From CAG-826 sp964504595 (GTDB lineage: Bacteria; Bacillota_I; Bacilli_A; RFN20; CAG-826): DNA of 64,000 nucleotides. Positions within the stretch are counted from its first letter, which is position 1. Every line of letters begins with the position of its first letter. The position numbers were made by a program, and so were the translations under genes. Positions 52,735 through 61,157 of the stretch are shown here, piece by piece. Below the pieces are notes generated by a model. The model did not search any database, was not told the origin of the DNA, and worked only from the letters and a program-made list of their open reading frames with translations. The stretch covers positions 1 to 64,000 of the forward strand of contig CAZDEE010000005.1 of NCBI GenBank assembly GCA_964504595.1, in the 5' to 3' direction.

Positions 52735-54018
52735 ATGGCTAAAATTAAAGATATTATGGCAAGAGAAGTCTTAGATTCAAGAGGCAATCCGACGATTGAG
52801 ACTGATGTATATTTAGATGATGGATCATTTGGAAGAGCGATTGTTCCTTCGGGTGCTTCAACTGGTAAAAAGGAAGCTTTAGAATTACGTGATGGTGATA
52901 AAAATAGATTTCTAGGTAATGGTGTTTTACAAGCGGTTAATAATGTGAATACGATTTTAAAGAATTTACTTGTAGGACAAGAAGCATCACAAGAGTTAAT
53001 AGATAATTTGATGATTAATGAAGATGGAACTAAAAATAAATCTCGTTTAGGCGCAAATGCAATATTAAGTATCTCTTTAGCGGTATTACATGCGCTTAGT
53101 GATTCAAAAGATGTTCCTTTATATAAATTATGGCATCAGGATGATAATTATTATATGCCGGTTCCAATGATGAATATTATTAATGGAGGAAGACATGCTT
53201 CTAATGCAGTTGATTTTCAAGAGTATATGATTGTTCCTGTTAAAGCTGATTCTTTTAAAACTGCGGTTAGAATGGGAAGTGAAATATTTCATACTTTAAA
53301 ATCACTTTTATTAAGAGATAATCTATCTATTGGTGTCGGTGATGAAGGAGGATTTGCTCCTGATTTTAAAGATAATCAATCTCCTTTAGATTATATAATT
53401 GAAGCTATTTCGAAAGCAGGTTATAAACCGGGTGAGGATGTTTGTATCGCTTTAGATGTTGCTTCAAGTGAATTCTATTTAGCAGATGAACAAGTATATG
53501 ATTTACATAAAAGTAATAATGGCAAAAAGACTACAGATGAGATGATTGATTATTTAGAATGGCTTGTAGATAATTATCCTATTATATCGATAGAAGATGG
53601 ATTAAGTGAAGATGATATTGAAGGATGGAAGAAATTAACTTCTAGATTAGGTGATAGAATACAACTTGTAGGGGATGATTTATTCGTTACTAATTATGAA
53701 TTATTAAAAGAGGGAATAGATAATAAGATTGCTAATGCGATATTAATTAAAGTTAATCAAATTGGAACGATTAGTGAAACATTTAAAACGATAAATTTAG
53801 CTAAAGAGAATAATTATCGTATTATTATTTCTCATCGTTCTGGTGAAAGTGAAGACACTACGATTGCCGATTTAGCGGTTATGTGTTCTTCTTTACAAAT
53901 TAAAACTGGTTCTTTATCTAGATCAGAACGTGTTGCTAAATATAATAGATTGATAAGAATTGAAGAAGAACAAAATGGTAATTCTATTTATCCTGGATAT
54001 AAAGCATTTGATAAATAA
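52735..54018 (+). CDS. eno: enolase
   Basis: 427 residues, full length. Glycolytic conversion of 2-phosphoglycerate to phosphoenolpyruvate. Visible are REVLDSRGNPT, PSGASTG (loop), GDEGGFAPD, the Mg2+ ligand regions SIEDGL and VGDDLFVTN, the catalytic Lys region IKVNQIG, and SHRSGESED. GAGGTGAATATTA precedes the ATG. The catalytic set is complete. No other glycolytic gene is adjacent. Terminated by the long hairpin at 54102-54175. Confidence 0.97.
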   Translation: MAKIKDIMAREVLDSRGNPTIETDVYLDDGSFGRAIVPSGASTGKKEALELRDGDKNRFLGNGVLQAVNNVNTILKNLLVGQEASQELIDNLMINEDGTKNKSRLGANAILSISLAVLHALSDSKDVPLYKLWHQDDNYYMPVPMMNIINGGRHASNAVDFQEYMIVPVKADSFKTAVRMGSEIFHTLKSLLLRDNLSIGVGDEGGFAPDFKDNQSPLDYIIEAISKAGYKPGEDVCIALDVASSEFYLADEQVYDLHKSNNGKKTTDEMIDYLEWLVDNYPIISIEDGLSEDDIEGWKKLTSRLGDRIQLVGDDLFVTNYELLKEGIDNKIANAILIKVNQIGTISETFKTINLAKENNYRIIISHRSGESEDTTIADLAVMCSSLQIKTGSLSRSERVAKYNRLIRIEEEQNGNSIYPGYKAFDK

Positions 54019-54101
54019 CTAAAAAATACGTTTATTGTAATTTTATAAATAAATGCCAAATTGTTTCTTGAAATTGACATTATTTTATTAATATTTAATA
54101 A

Positions 54102-54175
54102 AAAAGCCCTTACATTTATACTTGTAATTATCAATTTATAGTTTATAATATATGTATAAAAAAGGGCTTTTCTTA
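54102..54175 (+). terminator. long-loop terminator of eno, with a promoter inside the loop
   Basis: AAAAGCCCTT (54102-54111) pairs with AAGGGCTTTT (54162-54171) across a 50-base loop. AAGGGCTTTT can instead pair with the downstream AAAAACCCTTT (54179-54189). Confidence 0.6.
54122..54149 (+). promoter_or_regulatory. promoter of the surface-protein gene
   Basis: TTGTAA (54122-54127), 16-base spacer, TATAAT (54144-54149). The transcript would begin near 54156, with the hairpin AAAGGGcTTTT/AAAAaCCCTTT at its 5' end. Confidence 0.65.
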
Positions 54176-54217
54176 TGGAAAAACCCTTTAATATTCTCTA
54201 AAGAAAGGAAAAAATAT

Positions 54218-55639
54218 ATGAAAAAAATATTTAAGAGACTTGCAGGATTAATGATGGGGTTGTTAGCAGTTGCAGGCTTAGCAGGATTAAATGCAAGTAA
54301 TTCAGTTGTTGCATCTGCTGAAAAAAATACGACAGATGACAGTCAAGAAAAGTGGTCTATAATAGGTTCGAGAACAGGATGGAATACTGATTTTGGTGAT
54401 TTGATTTATGATTCAGAGGATGACCGTTATGAATTAGCAATAGTATTAAATACGGGTGAAGAATTTAAGCTTCGACTTAATAAGACTTGGCCAAACGAAG
54501 GTGGAAAAGAAATCGGTTATGGCGGAAATACAGGTGGCAATATTGGAACTTATTTAGAAAATGCTTATGGGAATTTTAAGGTAAAAGAAACTGGTTCTTA
54601 TATTTTGTGGGTTAAAGATGAAAATGTAAGAGATTATGATGACAAATCATATGGTTTTGGAATTGATAAAGTTGAAGCTAAAACTTATACTGTTACTCAT
54701 TATAAAAAAGATGGAAGTGTTTTAGCAACTGATGATACTGTTCTAGAAAATTCTACGTACAATCCAAAATTTGAAGAAGTTGAAGGATTTAGATTAGAAG
54801 GTTGGTATACAGAACCAGAATTAGTTAATAAATTTGAAAAAGCAACTCCAATTACAAGTGATTTAAATTTATATCCAAAATATGTTGAAGCAGAAGATTA
54901 TGTTGCTTATTTCTATGATGGTAACAATGTTTTAGATTCTACTGTTTATGCATATATGTATAGAGATTCAACAGATGGTGGAAAAAATGCTGATTGGCCA
55001 GGCATTGCTATGGAAAAAGATACTAACGGATGTTGGAAAATTGAAATAGATGCTTCACAAACATATACTAAGATTATTTTTAACAATGGTAGTATACAAA
55101 CTGATAATATAGTAGTTGTTGATGATCCTTTAAATATATATGCTTTTGTTGAATTAGGTGATAATAAATACACTGCATCAAACAATACTGTTGTTGCCGC
55201 AATTAATGGTGAAAATGATGTTTCTGCCACAGGTTATTATTTAAAAGATTCTGAAGGTAATTTAACTAATGGTACTTCATTCATTGCAAATGATCAAAAA
55301 CAAATAGTATTTGAACAATATATAGCTAATGTTGATACATGTACTTCTTATGATAATTATGTAGAATATAATAAGTTAGCAGAAGGCTTAGATACATCAG
55401 TTAAAATTACTGATAAGAATGAAGAAAATAATGATATTGAAATTACAATTGCTGAGAAATTAGCGTATATGGAAGTTTATAGTAATTTCAAAAAAACAGA
55501 GAGTAGTTCAAAGGGTGTTAATATCTTAGGAAATATTTCTTCATCAAATAATATCGCTATCGTATTAGTGGTTGGTTTATTAGGTTTAACTGCAGTTGGA
55601 GCTTATTATTTCCTTAATAAAAGAAAATTTGCTAAATAA
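54218..55639 (+). CDS. exported carbohydrate-binding surface protein
   Basis: 473 residues. Signal peptide (KRLAGLMMGLLAVAGLAGL...ASA) to about residue 33. Then come a SusE/F-like starch-binding-type domain (about 38-145), one InlB-type B-repeat (about 150-220, FRLEGWYTEPE) and a CBM26-like starch-binding module (about 225-300, YAYMYRDSTDGG, WPGIAMEKD, CWKIEI). An alpha/beta region follows, and a C-terminal membrane helix with basic tail (NIAIVLVVGLLGLTAVGAYYF). No LPXTG sortase motif. Frame opens at 54152; AAGAAAGGA supports 54218. Probably binds starch-like glycans at the cell surface (inference). Confidence 0.8.
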   Translation: MKKIFKRLAGLMMGLLAVAGLAGLNASNSVVASAEKNTTDDSQEKWSIIGSRTGWNTDFGDLIYDSEDDRYELAIVLNTGEEFKLRLNKTWPNEGGKEIGYGGNTGGNIGTYLENAYGNFKVKETGSYILWVKDENVRDYDDKSYGFGIDKVEAKTYTVTHYKKDGSVLATDDTVLENSTYNPKFEEVEGFRLEGWYTEPELVNKFEKATPITSDLNLYPKYVEAEDYVAYFYDGNNVLDSTVYAYMYRDSTDGGKNADWPGIAMEKDTNGCWKIEIDASQTYTKIIFNNGSIQTDNIVVVDDPLNIYAFVELGDNKYTASNNTVVAAINGENDVSATGYYLKDSEGNLTNGTSFIANDQKQIVFEQYIANVDTCTSYDNYVEYNKLAEGLDTSVKITDKNEENNDIEITIAEKLAYMEVYSNFKKTESSSKGVNILGNISSSNNIAIVLVVGLLGLTAVGAYYFLNKRKFAK

Positions 55640-55773
55640 TTAACGATACACAAAATAGTTTAATTGAGGATGATAATGAAATGAATTATTATCCTCTTTT
55701 TTGATGGTTTAAATACTTTGAGTGTTTATTTAAACATTGAAAAAGTGTATTCTAATTATAAGAGGTGATAAAT

Positions 55774-57000
55774 ATGATTTCTAAAGTAATATCTAGTGGA
55801 ATTATGATTTTACTTTTGAGTCTTTCAATTAACATTGGAGGTAATAATGTTAAAAAGGTTTCTAGAAATATAGATAATTCATTATTTGATAGTTTGGTTT
55901 CTTTCTCTATGGAAAGTGGGGGAGAGATATTATCAAATAACAACTTTAATACTGTTTATTCACCACTTAGCTTATATAGTGTTTTATCAGTTATGTCTAC
56001 TTTAACTAATGAGGAAAGTGATTCATATTATGAACTATCAGAAGCGTTACAAATTAATAAAACATCTATTGAAAATAGCTTTAAATTATTAAAAAAAGAT
56101 ATTCGTAATGGATTAAAGAAATGTAATGTTACTAATTCTCTTTGGTATGACAATGTTGATAATATTTATAATGAAGAGTTTTTAAAAGAACAAACTAATA
56201 AAGTATATGTCACATTGAAAAAAGAAGATTTTAAAAAGAATGGACCATCCGCTTTTGCGGGGTTTATTAAGAAATCAACAAATGGTTTAATTGATCCTGA
56301 TCCTAATGATTTTGATTATATGAAAAATAATAATTTTGCCTTATTAAATACGATTTATTATAACGGAACTTGGTCTAAAAAGTTTGATAATAATCATAAT
56401 ATACAATTTATTAATGATAAAGGTATTAGTAAAGAATATACTTCAATAAGCAAAGAAGAAGATGTTTATTATTATAATGATGTTCGTATTAATTCAATTA
56501 GAATGGATTATAAAGATGGAGCGTATATAATTATGGTTAAGCCAATAGATAATTCTAATGAAACATTAAATGATATTATGAAGGATTATGGATATTTAAG
56601 TAGAATCCTTTCTCATTATCGAGATGTAGATGTGTTAACGAAAAGAGAAATTATTATTGATATTCCTAAATTTGAAGTAAAGTCAACTTTTGATTTAAAT
56701 GATCATATTAAAGATGATTTAGGTATTAACGCTATTTATGAATTAAGTAATAAAGAGTTTTCTCCAATGCTTAATAGTCCAGATTGTTATTTTAAAATGA
56801 CTGAAATTAAACAAATGAGTTACATAAAAGTGGATGAAAAAGGAACTAAAGTAGCCGCAGCAACATTTTCATTTGGATGTGGAGGCAATATGGCTATGCA
56901 ACCGGTAAATTTTACTGTCGATAAGTCAACGTTATATATTATTAATTCAAAAACTGATATCCCGATGTTTATGGGAGTTATTAGAGATGTAGGAGAGTAG
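55774..57000 (+). CDS. secreted or membrane-anchored serpin
   Basis: 408 residues. Serine protease inhibitor fold: a hydrophobic N-terminal helix (SGIMILLLSLSINIGG), NTVYSPLSLYSVLSVM, NTIYYNGTW, IDIPKFEVKSTFDLNDHI, and the hinge VDEKGTKVAAATF before the reactive loop. The C-terminal PMFMGVIRDV is conserved. Small residues in the hinge mark an inhibitory serpin. Counting 17 residues from the hinge Glu puts P1-P1' near Gly-Asn in GCGGNMAM, which is unusual (uncertain by one or two). GAGGTGATAAAT precedes the ATG at 55774. Likely inhibits host or neighbour proteases. Confidence 0.92.
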   Translation: MISKVISSGIMILLLSLSINIGGNNVKKVSRNIDNSLFDSLVSFSMESGGEILSNNNFNTVYSPLSLYSVLSVMSTLTNEESDSYYELSEALQINKTSIENSFKLLKKDIRNGLKKCNVTNSLWYDNVDNIYNEEFLKEQTNKVYVTLKKEDFKKNGPSAFAGFIKKSTNGLIDPDPNDFDYMKNNNFALLNTIYYNGTWSKKFDNNHNIQFINDKGISKEYTSISKEEDVYYYNDVRINSIRMDYKDGAYIIMVKPIDNSNETLNDIMKDYGYLSRILSHYRDVDVLTKREIIIDIPKFEVKSTFDLNDHIKDDLGINAIYELSNKEFSPMLNSPDCYFKMTEIKQMSYIKVDEKGTKVAAATFSFGCGGNMAMQPVNFTVDKSTLYIINSKTDIPMFMGVIRDVGE

Positions 57001-57006
57001 AATAAA

Positions 57007-57300
57007 TTGGAAATAATCGTTTGTAAAAGTTTAAATCAAATTAAAGAGCAGTATATGTTTTATGATAAGATAGATGAACAAGATTATCATAAAGAATTAG
57101 ACAAAGATATAAGTTATGATTTAAATGATGAAAAGTGGATTTCTTTACTTGCATTTAAAGAATCTTTATCAAAATTAAAAGATAATTTAGATAATAATAT
57201 ATCTTCTGTATTTATTTTTGATGTTGATAATGAAAAGAAAATGAATATATTTAAAACATTATTAGAAAAGTATAGTTGTAAGGTTGTTTATTTGTTTTAA
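57007..57300 (+). CDS. hypothetical small acidic protein
   Basis: 97 residues, no family recognised. Mixed alpha/beta appearance (EIIVCKSLNQ...SVFIFDVDNEKKMNIFKTLLEKYSCKVVYLF). The start is TTG at 57007, with TAGGAG 12 bases upstream in the end of the serpin gene. It is six bases after the serpin stop and before a strong terminator, so it is probably its operon partner. No signal peptide, so cytoplasmic. Confidence 0.6.
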   Translation: MEIIVCKSLNQIKEQYMFYDKIDEQDYHKELDKDISYDLNDEKWISLLAFKESLSKLKDNLDNNISSVFIFDVDNEKKMNIFKTLLEKYSCKVVYLF

Positions 57301-57309
57301 TTGTTATTT

Positions 57310-57334
57310 AGTAGTGAGTCTCTCACTACTTTTT
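57310..57334 (+). terminator. terminator of the serpin operon
   Basis: AGTAGTGAG/CTCACTACT nine-bp perfect stem, three-base loop, then TTTTT. Confidence 0.92.
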
Positions 57335-57518
57335 AAATACTTTAGAATAATAAAAGGATGCATTTTGACATCTTAAGATATTGTGGTTTTAAAGAGAAAA
57401 TAATTAAAGCGTTTGATTTTAATTTGTTTGTAATTAGGCTATAATAAATAAAGCGGGATAATTGTATTTATTAATCGCAATTAATAACGAATTTAATTAG
57501 TAAGAAGGTAAACAAAGC

Positions 57519-58733
57519 ATGAAGTCATTAAAAGAATTATTTGTTGTTGGTCCTGGTCCTTCATCTAGTCATACAATAGGGCCTAAGAAAGCTGCAGAAA
57601 TATTTAAAAAGAAGTATTCAGAAGCTTCTTCTTTTAAAGTTATTCTTTATGGATCTTTAGCGCTAACTGGTAAAGGACATTTAACAGATTATATCATTTT
57701 AAAGGTTCTAGGAGAAAATAGCGAAGTGATATTTAACTATAATGAAACAAATATTCCTCATCCTAATACAATGGATTTTATAGCTTTTAATAATACAATG
57801 GAAGTTATTGGTCAAAATCGTTTCTTTTCATTAGGTGGAGGAGCAATATCAATTGAAAATGAAAGTTTTCATGAACCGAAGGAAGTTTATCCATTTAATT
57901 CATTTGATGAAATGAATAAATGTTTAGAACAATTAAAATCAAATAATTATTATGAATTAGTTTATAAATATGAAGATAGTGATATTGAAGATTATCTTAC
58001 ATATTGTTTAAAAACGATGTTTAATTGTGTCGAAACTGGTTTAAATAAAACTGGAATTATACCAGGTAAGTTACAACTCGAAAGAGTGGCAAAAGAGATA
58101 TATCTTTCCGCAATAGATGAATCGACTTCTAATGATGAAAGAAGGACTTTATTAATTTCTTCATTTGCTTACGCTGTAAGTGAAAATAATGCTTCCGGAT
58201 TTGATGTTGTAACCGCACCAACATGTGGAAGTGCGGGAGTTATTCCAGCTGTTTTATATTATGAGTATAAATATAATAACCGGACAATTAAAGAACTAGT
58301 TCATGCATTAATGGTCGCAGGATTAATCGGTAATATTGTAAAAAAAATGGCGACTATATCTGGCGCGGTTGGTGGATGCCAAGCAGAAATTGGTACCGCA
58401 ACTATGATGGCGGCAGGAGCGATATCTTCATTATATGGTTTGAAGAATTATCAAATTGAATATGCTTCTGAACTTGCTTTAGAGCATATGTTAGGCTTAA
58501 CTTGTGATCCTGTATTAGGATATGTACAAATTCCTTGTATTGAAAGAAATGCTGGTTCTGCTTTAAGAGCGTATGATGCCTTTCTGTATGCAAAAATTAT
58601 ATCATCTAAAAGAAAGAATCGGATTTCTTTAGATGATGTTGTGCGTGCAATGAAAATTACTGGTGATGAATTGAGCGCGGATTATAAAGAAACATCACAA
58701 GGTGGACTTGCTAAAGTCTACAGAAATAAATAA
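57519..58733 (+). CDS. iron-sulfur L-serine dehydratase (single-chain)
   Basis: 404 residues. Converts L-serine to pyruvate and ammonia with a 4Fe-4S cluster. Beta-part motif GPGPSSSHTIGP is at the start. The alpha part has the three cluster cysteines in PTCGSAG, TCDPVLG and IPCIERN. The catalytic GGCQAEIG region is also present. Both parts are in one chain, as in SdaA of enteric bacteria, but shorter (usually about 450). AGAAGGTAAAC precedes the ATG. A TATAAT at 57440-57445 may be the promoter. The oxygen-labile cluster fits an anaerobe. Confidence 0.93.
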   Translation: MKSLKELFVVGPGPSSSHTIGPKKAAEIFKKKYSEASSFKVILYGSLALTGKGHLTDYIILKVLGENSEVIFNYNETNIPHPNTMDFIAFNNTMEVIGQNRFFSLGGGAISIENESFHEPKEVYPFNSFDEMNKCLEQLKSNNYYELVYKYEDSDIEDYLTYCLKTMFNCVETGLNKTGIIPGKLQLERVAKEIYLSAIDESTSNDERRTLLISSFAYAVSENNASGFDVVTAPTCGSAGVIPAVLYYEYKYNNRTIKELVHALMVAGLIGNIVKKMATISGAVGGCQAEIGTATMMAAGAISSLYGLKNYQIEYASELALEHMLGLTCDPVLGYVQIPCIERNAGSALRAYDAFLYAKIISSKRKNRISLDDVVRAMKITGDELSADYKETSQGGLAKVYRNK

Positions 58734-58734
58734 A

Positions 58735-58757
58735 GCCATCTAAAAATATGGCAACTT
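58735..58757. terminator. terminator shared by serine dehydratase and tRNA-Arg
   Basis: GCCAT/ATGGC stem with an eight-base loop. TTTTT follows on the plus strand after AAC; on the minus strand TTTATTTATTT follows. Confidence 0.75.
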
Positions 58758-58767
58758 TTTGCTCTTT

Positions 58768-58844
58768 TGGCGTCCGTGGAGGAATTCGAATCCCCGACAC
58801 CTGCCTTAGGAGGGCAGTGCTCTGTCCAGCTGAGCTACACGGAC
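58768..58844 (-). tRNA. tRNA-Arg (anticodon CCT)
   Basis: Minus-strand cloverleaf: acceptor GTCCGTG/CACGGAC, D-stem GCTC/GAGC, anticodon stem CTGCC/GGCAG with loop CTCCTAA (CCT, reads AGG), T-loop TTCGAAT. CCA encoded. Confidence 0.95.
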
Positions 58845-59100
58845 ATATAAAAAAATAACTAATATGCTGAACTTTGAAATAATTTTTTTAAAAGTCAGCA
58901 ACAAGATTATAGCAAAAAACATTTTTCATATAAAGTATGTATATTAAAAAACAATATAATTTAATGATTTAAAATGATATAATTTTTAGCAAGAAGGATA
59001 TTGAATTTTTAAATGTAACTAAAAGTTATTTTTAATTAATACTTGTAGCGGATACTTATTAAAGTATTGGTATTATAATATTTTAAAAGGAGATAAATGT

Positions 59101-59853
59101 ATGAAGGCGTTAATTACTGGAGCGAGTTCAGGTATAGGTAGAGACTTAGCTATTGACTTAGCTAAAAGAGGGTACGATTTGATAATAGTGTCAAGAAGAG
59201 AAGATAAACTATTAGAAATTAAAGAAATGTTGAATGTCGACGTTCAAGTAATACCATTAGATTTAGGTAAAAAAGAAAATTGTTATTATTTGTTTAATCT
59301 TCTTAAAAATCAAGATATCGATATTTTGATAAACAATGCAGGATTTGGCTATTTAGGCGAATTTAAGGATATGAAAACAGATAAAATTGAAAATATGATA
59401 GATTTAAATGTCACAAGTTTAACTATTTTATTTAATCTCTTTTTAGGTGAATTTACAAAAAGAAATAATGGTTTTATATTAAATGTTGCTTCTTCATCAG
59501 TTTATACATTTGGACCTTTAATGAGTGAATATTACGCTACTAAGTCATATGTGTATCAGTTAACTAGAAGTGTTAGTGAAGAATTAAGACAAAGCAAATC
59601 AAAAGTTAAAGTATCAGTTTTATGTCCAGGACCGGTTAAAACTGAATTTAATGAAACCGCGAATGCAAATAATTGTGGTTCTGCATATAAAAGTGATTAT
59701 GTCGCAAAATACGCACTTGATAAAATGTTTAAAGGCAAAAAAGTTATTGTTCCAGGTATAAAAATTAAAATAAGAAAGTTTTTTGCAAAGTTTGTTAGTG
59801 AAAAATGGCTTTTACGTATTGGTTATTTATTTCAAAAGAAGAAAATCCGTTAA
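59101..59853 (+). CDS. short-chain dehydrogenase (DltE/YdfG-like)
   Basis: 250 residues. NADP-binding TGASSGIGRD at the N terminus, NNAGFGYLGEF near residue 77, the catalytic serine region NVASSS and YYATKSY for the YxxxK pair. PGPVKTEF is typical of SDRs. The basic C terminus is longer than usual (KIKIRKFFAKFVSEKWLLRIGYLF) and may touch the membrane. AAAAGGAGATAAATGT precedes the ATG. It lies between two tRNA-Arg genes. Substrate unknown. The gap 58845-59100 holds AT-rich DNA and no gene. Confidence 0.9.
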   Translation: MKALITGASSGIGRDLAIDLAKRGYDLIIVSRREDKLLEIKEMLNVDVQVIPLDLGKKENCYYLFNLLKNQDIDILINNAGFGYLGEFKDMKTDKIENMIDLNVTSLTILFNLFLGEFTKRNNGFILNVASSSVYTFGPLMSEYYATKSYVYQLTRSVSEELRQSKSKVKVSVLCPGPVKTEFNETANANNCGSAYKSDYVAKYALDKMFKGKKVIVPGIKIKIRKFFAKFVSEKWLLRIGYLFQKKKIR

Positions 59854-59856
59854 TCA

Positions 59857-59885
59857 TTGAATGATGTTTTTTTAAATGGTAAAAT
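59857..59885 (+). promoter_or_regulatory. promoter of tRNA-Arg (CCG)
   Basis: TTGAAT (59857-59862), 17-base spacer, TAAAAT (59880-59885), ten bases before the tRNA. Confidence 0.65.
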
Positions 59886-59894
59886 ATTTAAGCT

Positions 59895-59971
59895 GTCCCC
59901 GTAGCTCAGGTGGATAGAGTACAACCCTCCGAAGGTTGGGGTCGCACGTTCGAATCGTGTCGGGGACGCCA
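59895..59971 (+). tRNA. tRNA-Arg (anticodon CCG)
   Basis: Cloverleaf with acceptor GTCCCCG/CGGGGAC, anticodon stem CAACC/GGTTG and loop CTCCGAA (CCG, reads CGG), T-loop TTCGAAT. CCA encoded. It reads a codon that is rare in this AT-rich DNA. Confidence 0.95.
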
Positions 59972-60628
59972 AAAAAATGCAAAACTGTAATAGAGTAGGA
60001 ATTATATAAAAATTTATAATTTATAGGAAATTACAGTTTATAAGCAGTCAAAAAAGTTAAAGAACTTGAATGTAGAAATCTGAGTTTTTAATACTAAATT
60101 AGGTATAGGGGTTACATATGATTTAAGTCGAAGTGACAATTTTTTATTGTTTCTATTTTCTCATCGATATTCGGAGTATGTAAGAGAAGAAAAGATGGAC
60201 TTAATGAATGAAAATATTTCCTTGTTAGATAACTATATTAAATTAGAGGGGATTAATAATTAAACCTTACTTGGATGTTTATATAATGAAGTAAAAACGT
60301 AATAAATATGCAAAAATTTTTAAAAAATTATTTTGTTATGCTACACTAATAACGAGGCGATGGATATGGTTTTGAAATAATTAACAATGTCCAAAAGCTT
60401 AAACAAAGTGAGTACGTTAAATATCTTGGAATATCACTTATTAGTAGTTATTATAATTATGAAAACGATGTTAGCAAGATTAGATTATAGCAAAACAAAA
60501 CAAATTGACGGAATTCTCTATCAGAATGTTAAAAAATTCTTAAAGCAATTGTGAGCTTTATATATTAATTAATTATTTAAAATGTATTTTCTTGTTTAAA
60601 ATTATATATGTAAGGAAAGGTGATGTTA
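59972..60628 (+). other. decayed or noncoding stretch after tRNA-Arg
   Basis: About 650 bases without an intact gene. Starts with an extended palindrome (59982-60039). Startless open pieces read KLGIGVTYDLSRSDNFLLF and YSEYVREEKMDLMNEN (about 60090-60262), and then SEYVKYLGISLISSYYNY (about 60405-60490) and KQIDGILYQNVKKFLK (about 60500-60555). None has a start or full domain. They look like remains of one or more genes, but I cannot name a family. Confidence 0.5.
59982..60039. repeat. extended palindrome with symmetric internal loop
   Basis: Outer arms AAACTGTAAT (59982-59991) and ATTACAGTTT (60030-60039) pair perfectly. Inner arms AATTATA (60000-60006) and TATAATT (60015-60021) also pair. 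Exactly eight unpaired bases lie between on each side (AGAGTAGG and TATAGGAA). No T run follows, so it is not a normal terminator. Confidence 0.7.
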
Positions 60629-61000
60629 ATGGATATTTATGAATCTTCTGAAGATTATTTAGAAACTATTTTGATCTTGAAGGAAAAAAATGATGTGGTT
60701 AGATCTATTGATATTGCAAGAAGTATGCATTTCTCTAAACCTAGCGTTAGTGTGGCAATGAAAAAACTTAAAGAAAATGGTTATATAAATGTTGATAGTG
60801 AAGGTCATATTTCACTAACGGAATTAGGCTATGAGATTGCTTCTAAAACATATGAAAAACATCAAATTCTTGTTTCAGCATTAATTGGTTTAGGAGTTAG
60901 TGAAAGTCAAGCAAGGGAAGATGCTTGCAAAATTGAACACGATTTAAGTGAAGAATCATTTAAAGCGATAAAGAAATATATTCAAAATATGGAGAAATAA
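60629..61000 (+). CDS. DtxR/MntR-family metal-dependent repressor
   Basis: 123 residues. The winged helix (about 5-70, SIDIARSMHFSKPSVSVAMKKLKENGYI) is followed by the dimer and metal-binding domain. Probable ligands by alignment from memory: Asp9, Glu12, His78, Cys100, Glu103, His104 (DACKIEH). The Asp9 position is MntR-like, but Cys100 is as in the iron sensors DtxR/IdeR. No SH3-like C-terminal domain. AAAGGTG precedes the ATG at 60629. It is followed by a terminator and then the feo operon with two matching inverted repeats, so iron control of feo is likely. Confidence 0.88.
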   Translation: MDIYESSEDYLETILILKEKNDVVRSIDIARSMHFSKPSVSVAMKKLKENGYINVDSEGHISLTELGYEIASKTYEKHQILVSALIGLGVSESQAREDACKIEHDLSEESFKAIKKYIQNMEK

Positions 61001-61023
61001 GGAGCCATTAAGGTTCCTTTTTT
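60999..61023 (+). terminator. terminator of the DtxR-family gene
   Basis: AAGGAGCC/GGTTCCTT stem (one G-T pair), five-base loop, then T run; it begins in the stop codon. Confidence 0.85.
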
Positions 61024-61053
61024 GCTAGTATAAACATAGTTTATAAATGAAAG

Positions 61054-61069
61054 GTTAGTTTTCACTAAC
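61054..61069. promoter_or_regulatory. DtxR-type operator, site 1
   Basis: GTTAGT-TTTC-ACTAAC, upstream of the feo -35. A T run follows it, so it could double as a weak terminator. Confidence 0.65.
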
Positions 61070-61085
61070 TTTTTTTAAAAAACTA

Positions 61086-61114
61086 TTGCATTTTCATAAA
61101 CACGGGTTTATAAT
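61086..61114 (+). promoter_or_regulatory. promoter of the feo operon
   Basis: TTGCAT (61086-61091), 17-base spacer, TATAAT (61109-61114). Confidence 0.72.
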
Positions 61115-61120
61115 CATGCT

Positions 61121-61138
61121 AGTTAGTTGGAACTAACT
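61121..61138. promoter_or_regulatory. DtxR-type operator, site 2
   Basis: AGTTAGTT-GG-AACTAACT, perfect eight-bp arms, placed at the predicted transcription start of feo. It shares GTTAGT-N4-ACTAAC with site 1. Confidence 0.8.
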
Positions 61139-61157
61139 CATATAAGGAGGTATATCT

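Noticed and set aside
61051..61077. Second terminator after the DtxR-family gene
   Set aside because: A full terminator already lies at 60999-61023. The half-sites here match the operator at 61121-61138, so it is better read as operator site 1, though a dual role cannot be excluded.
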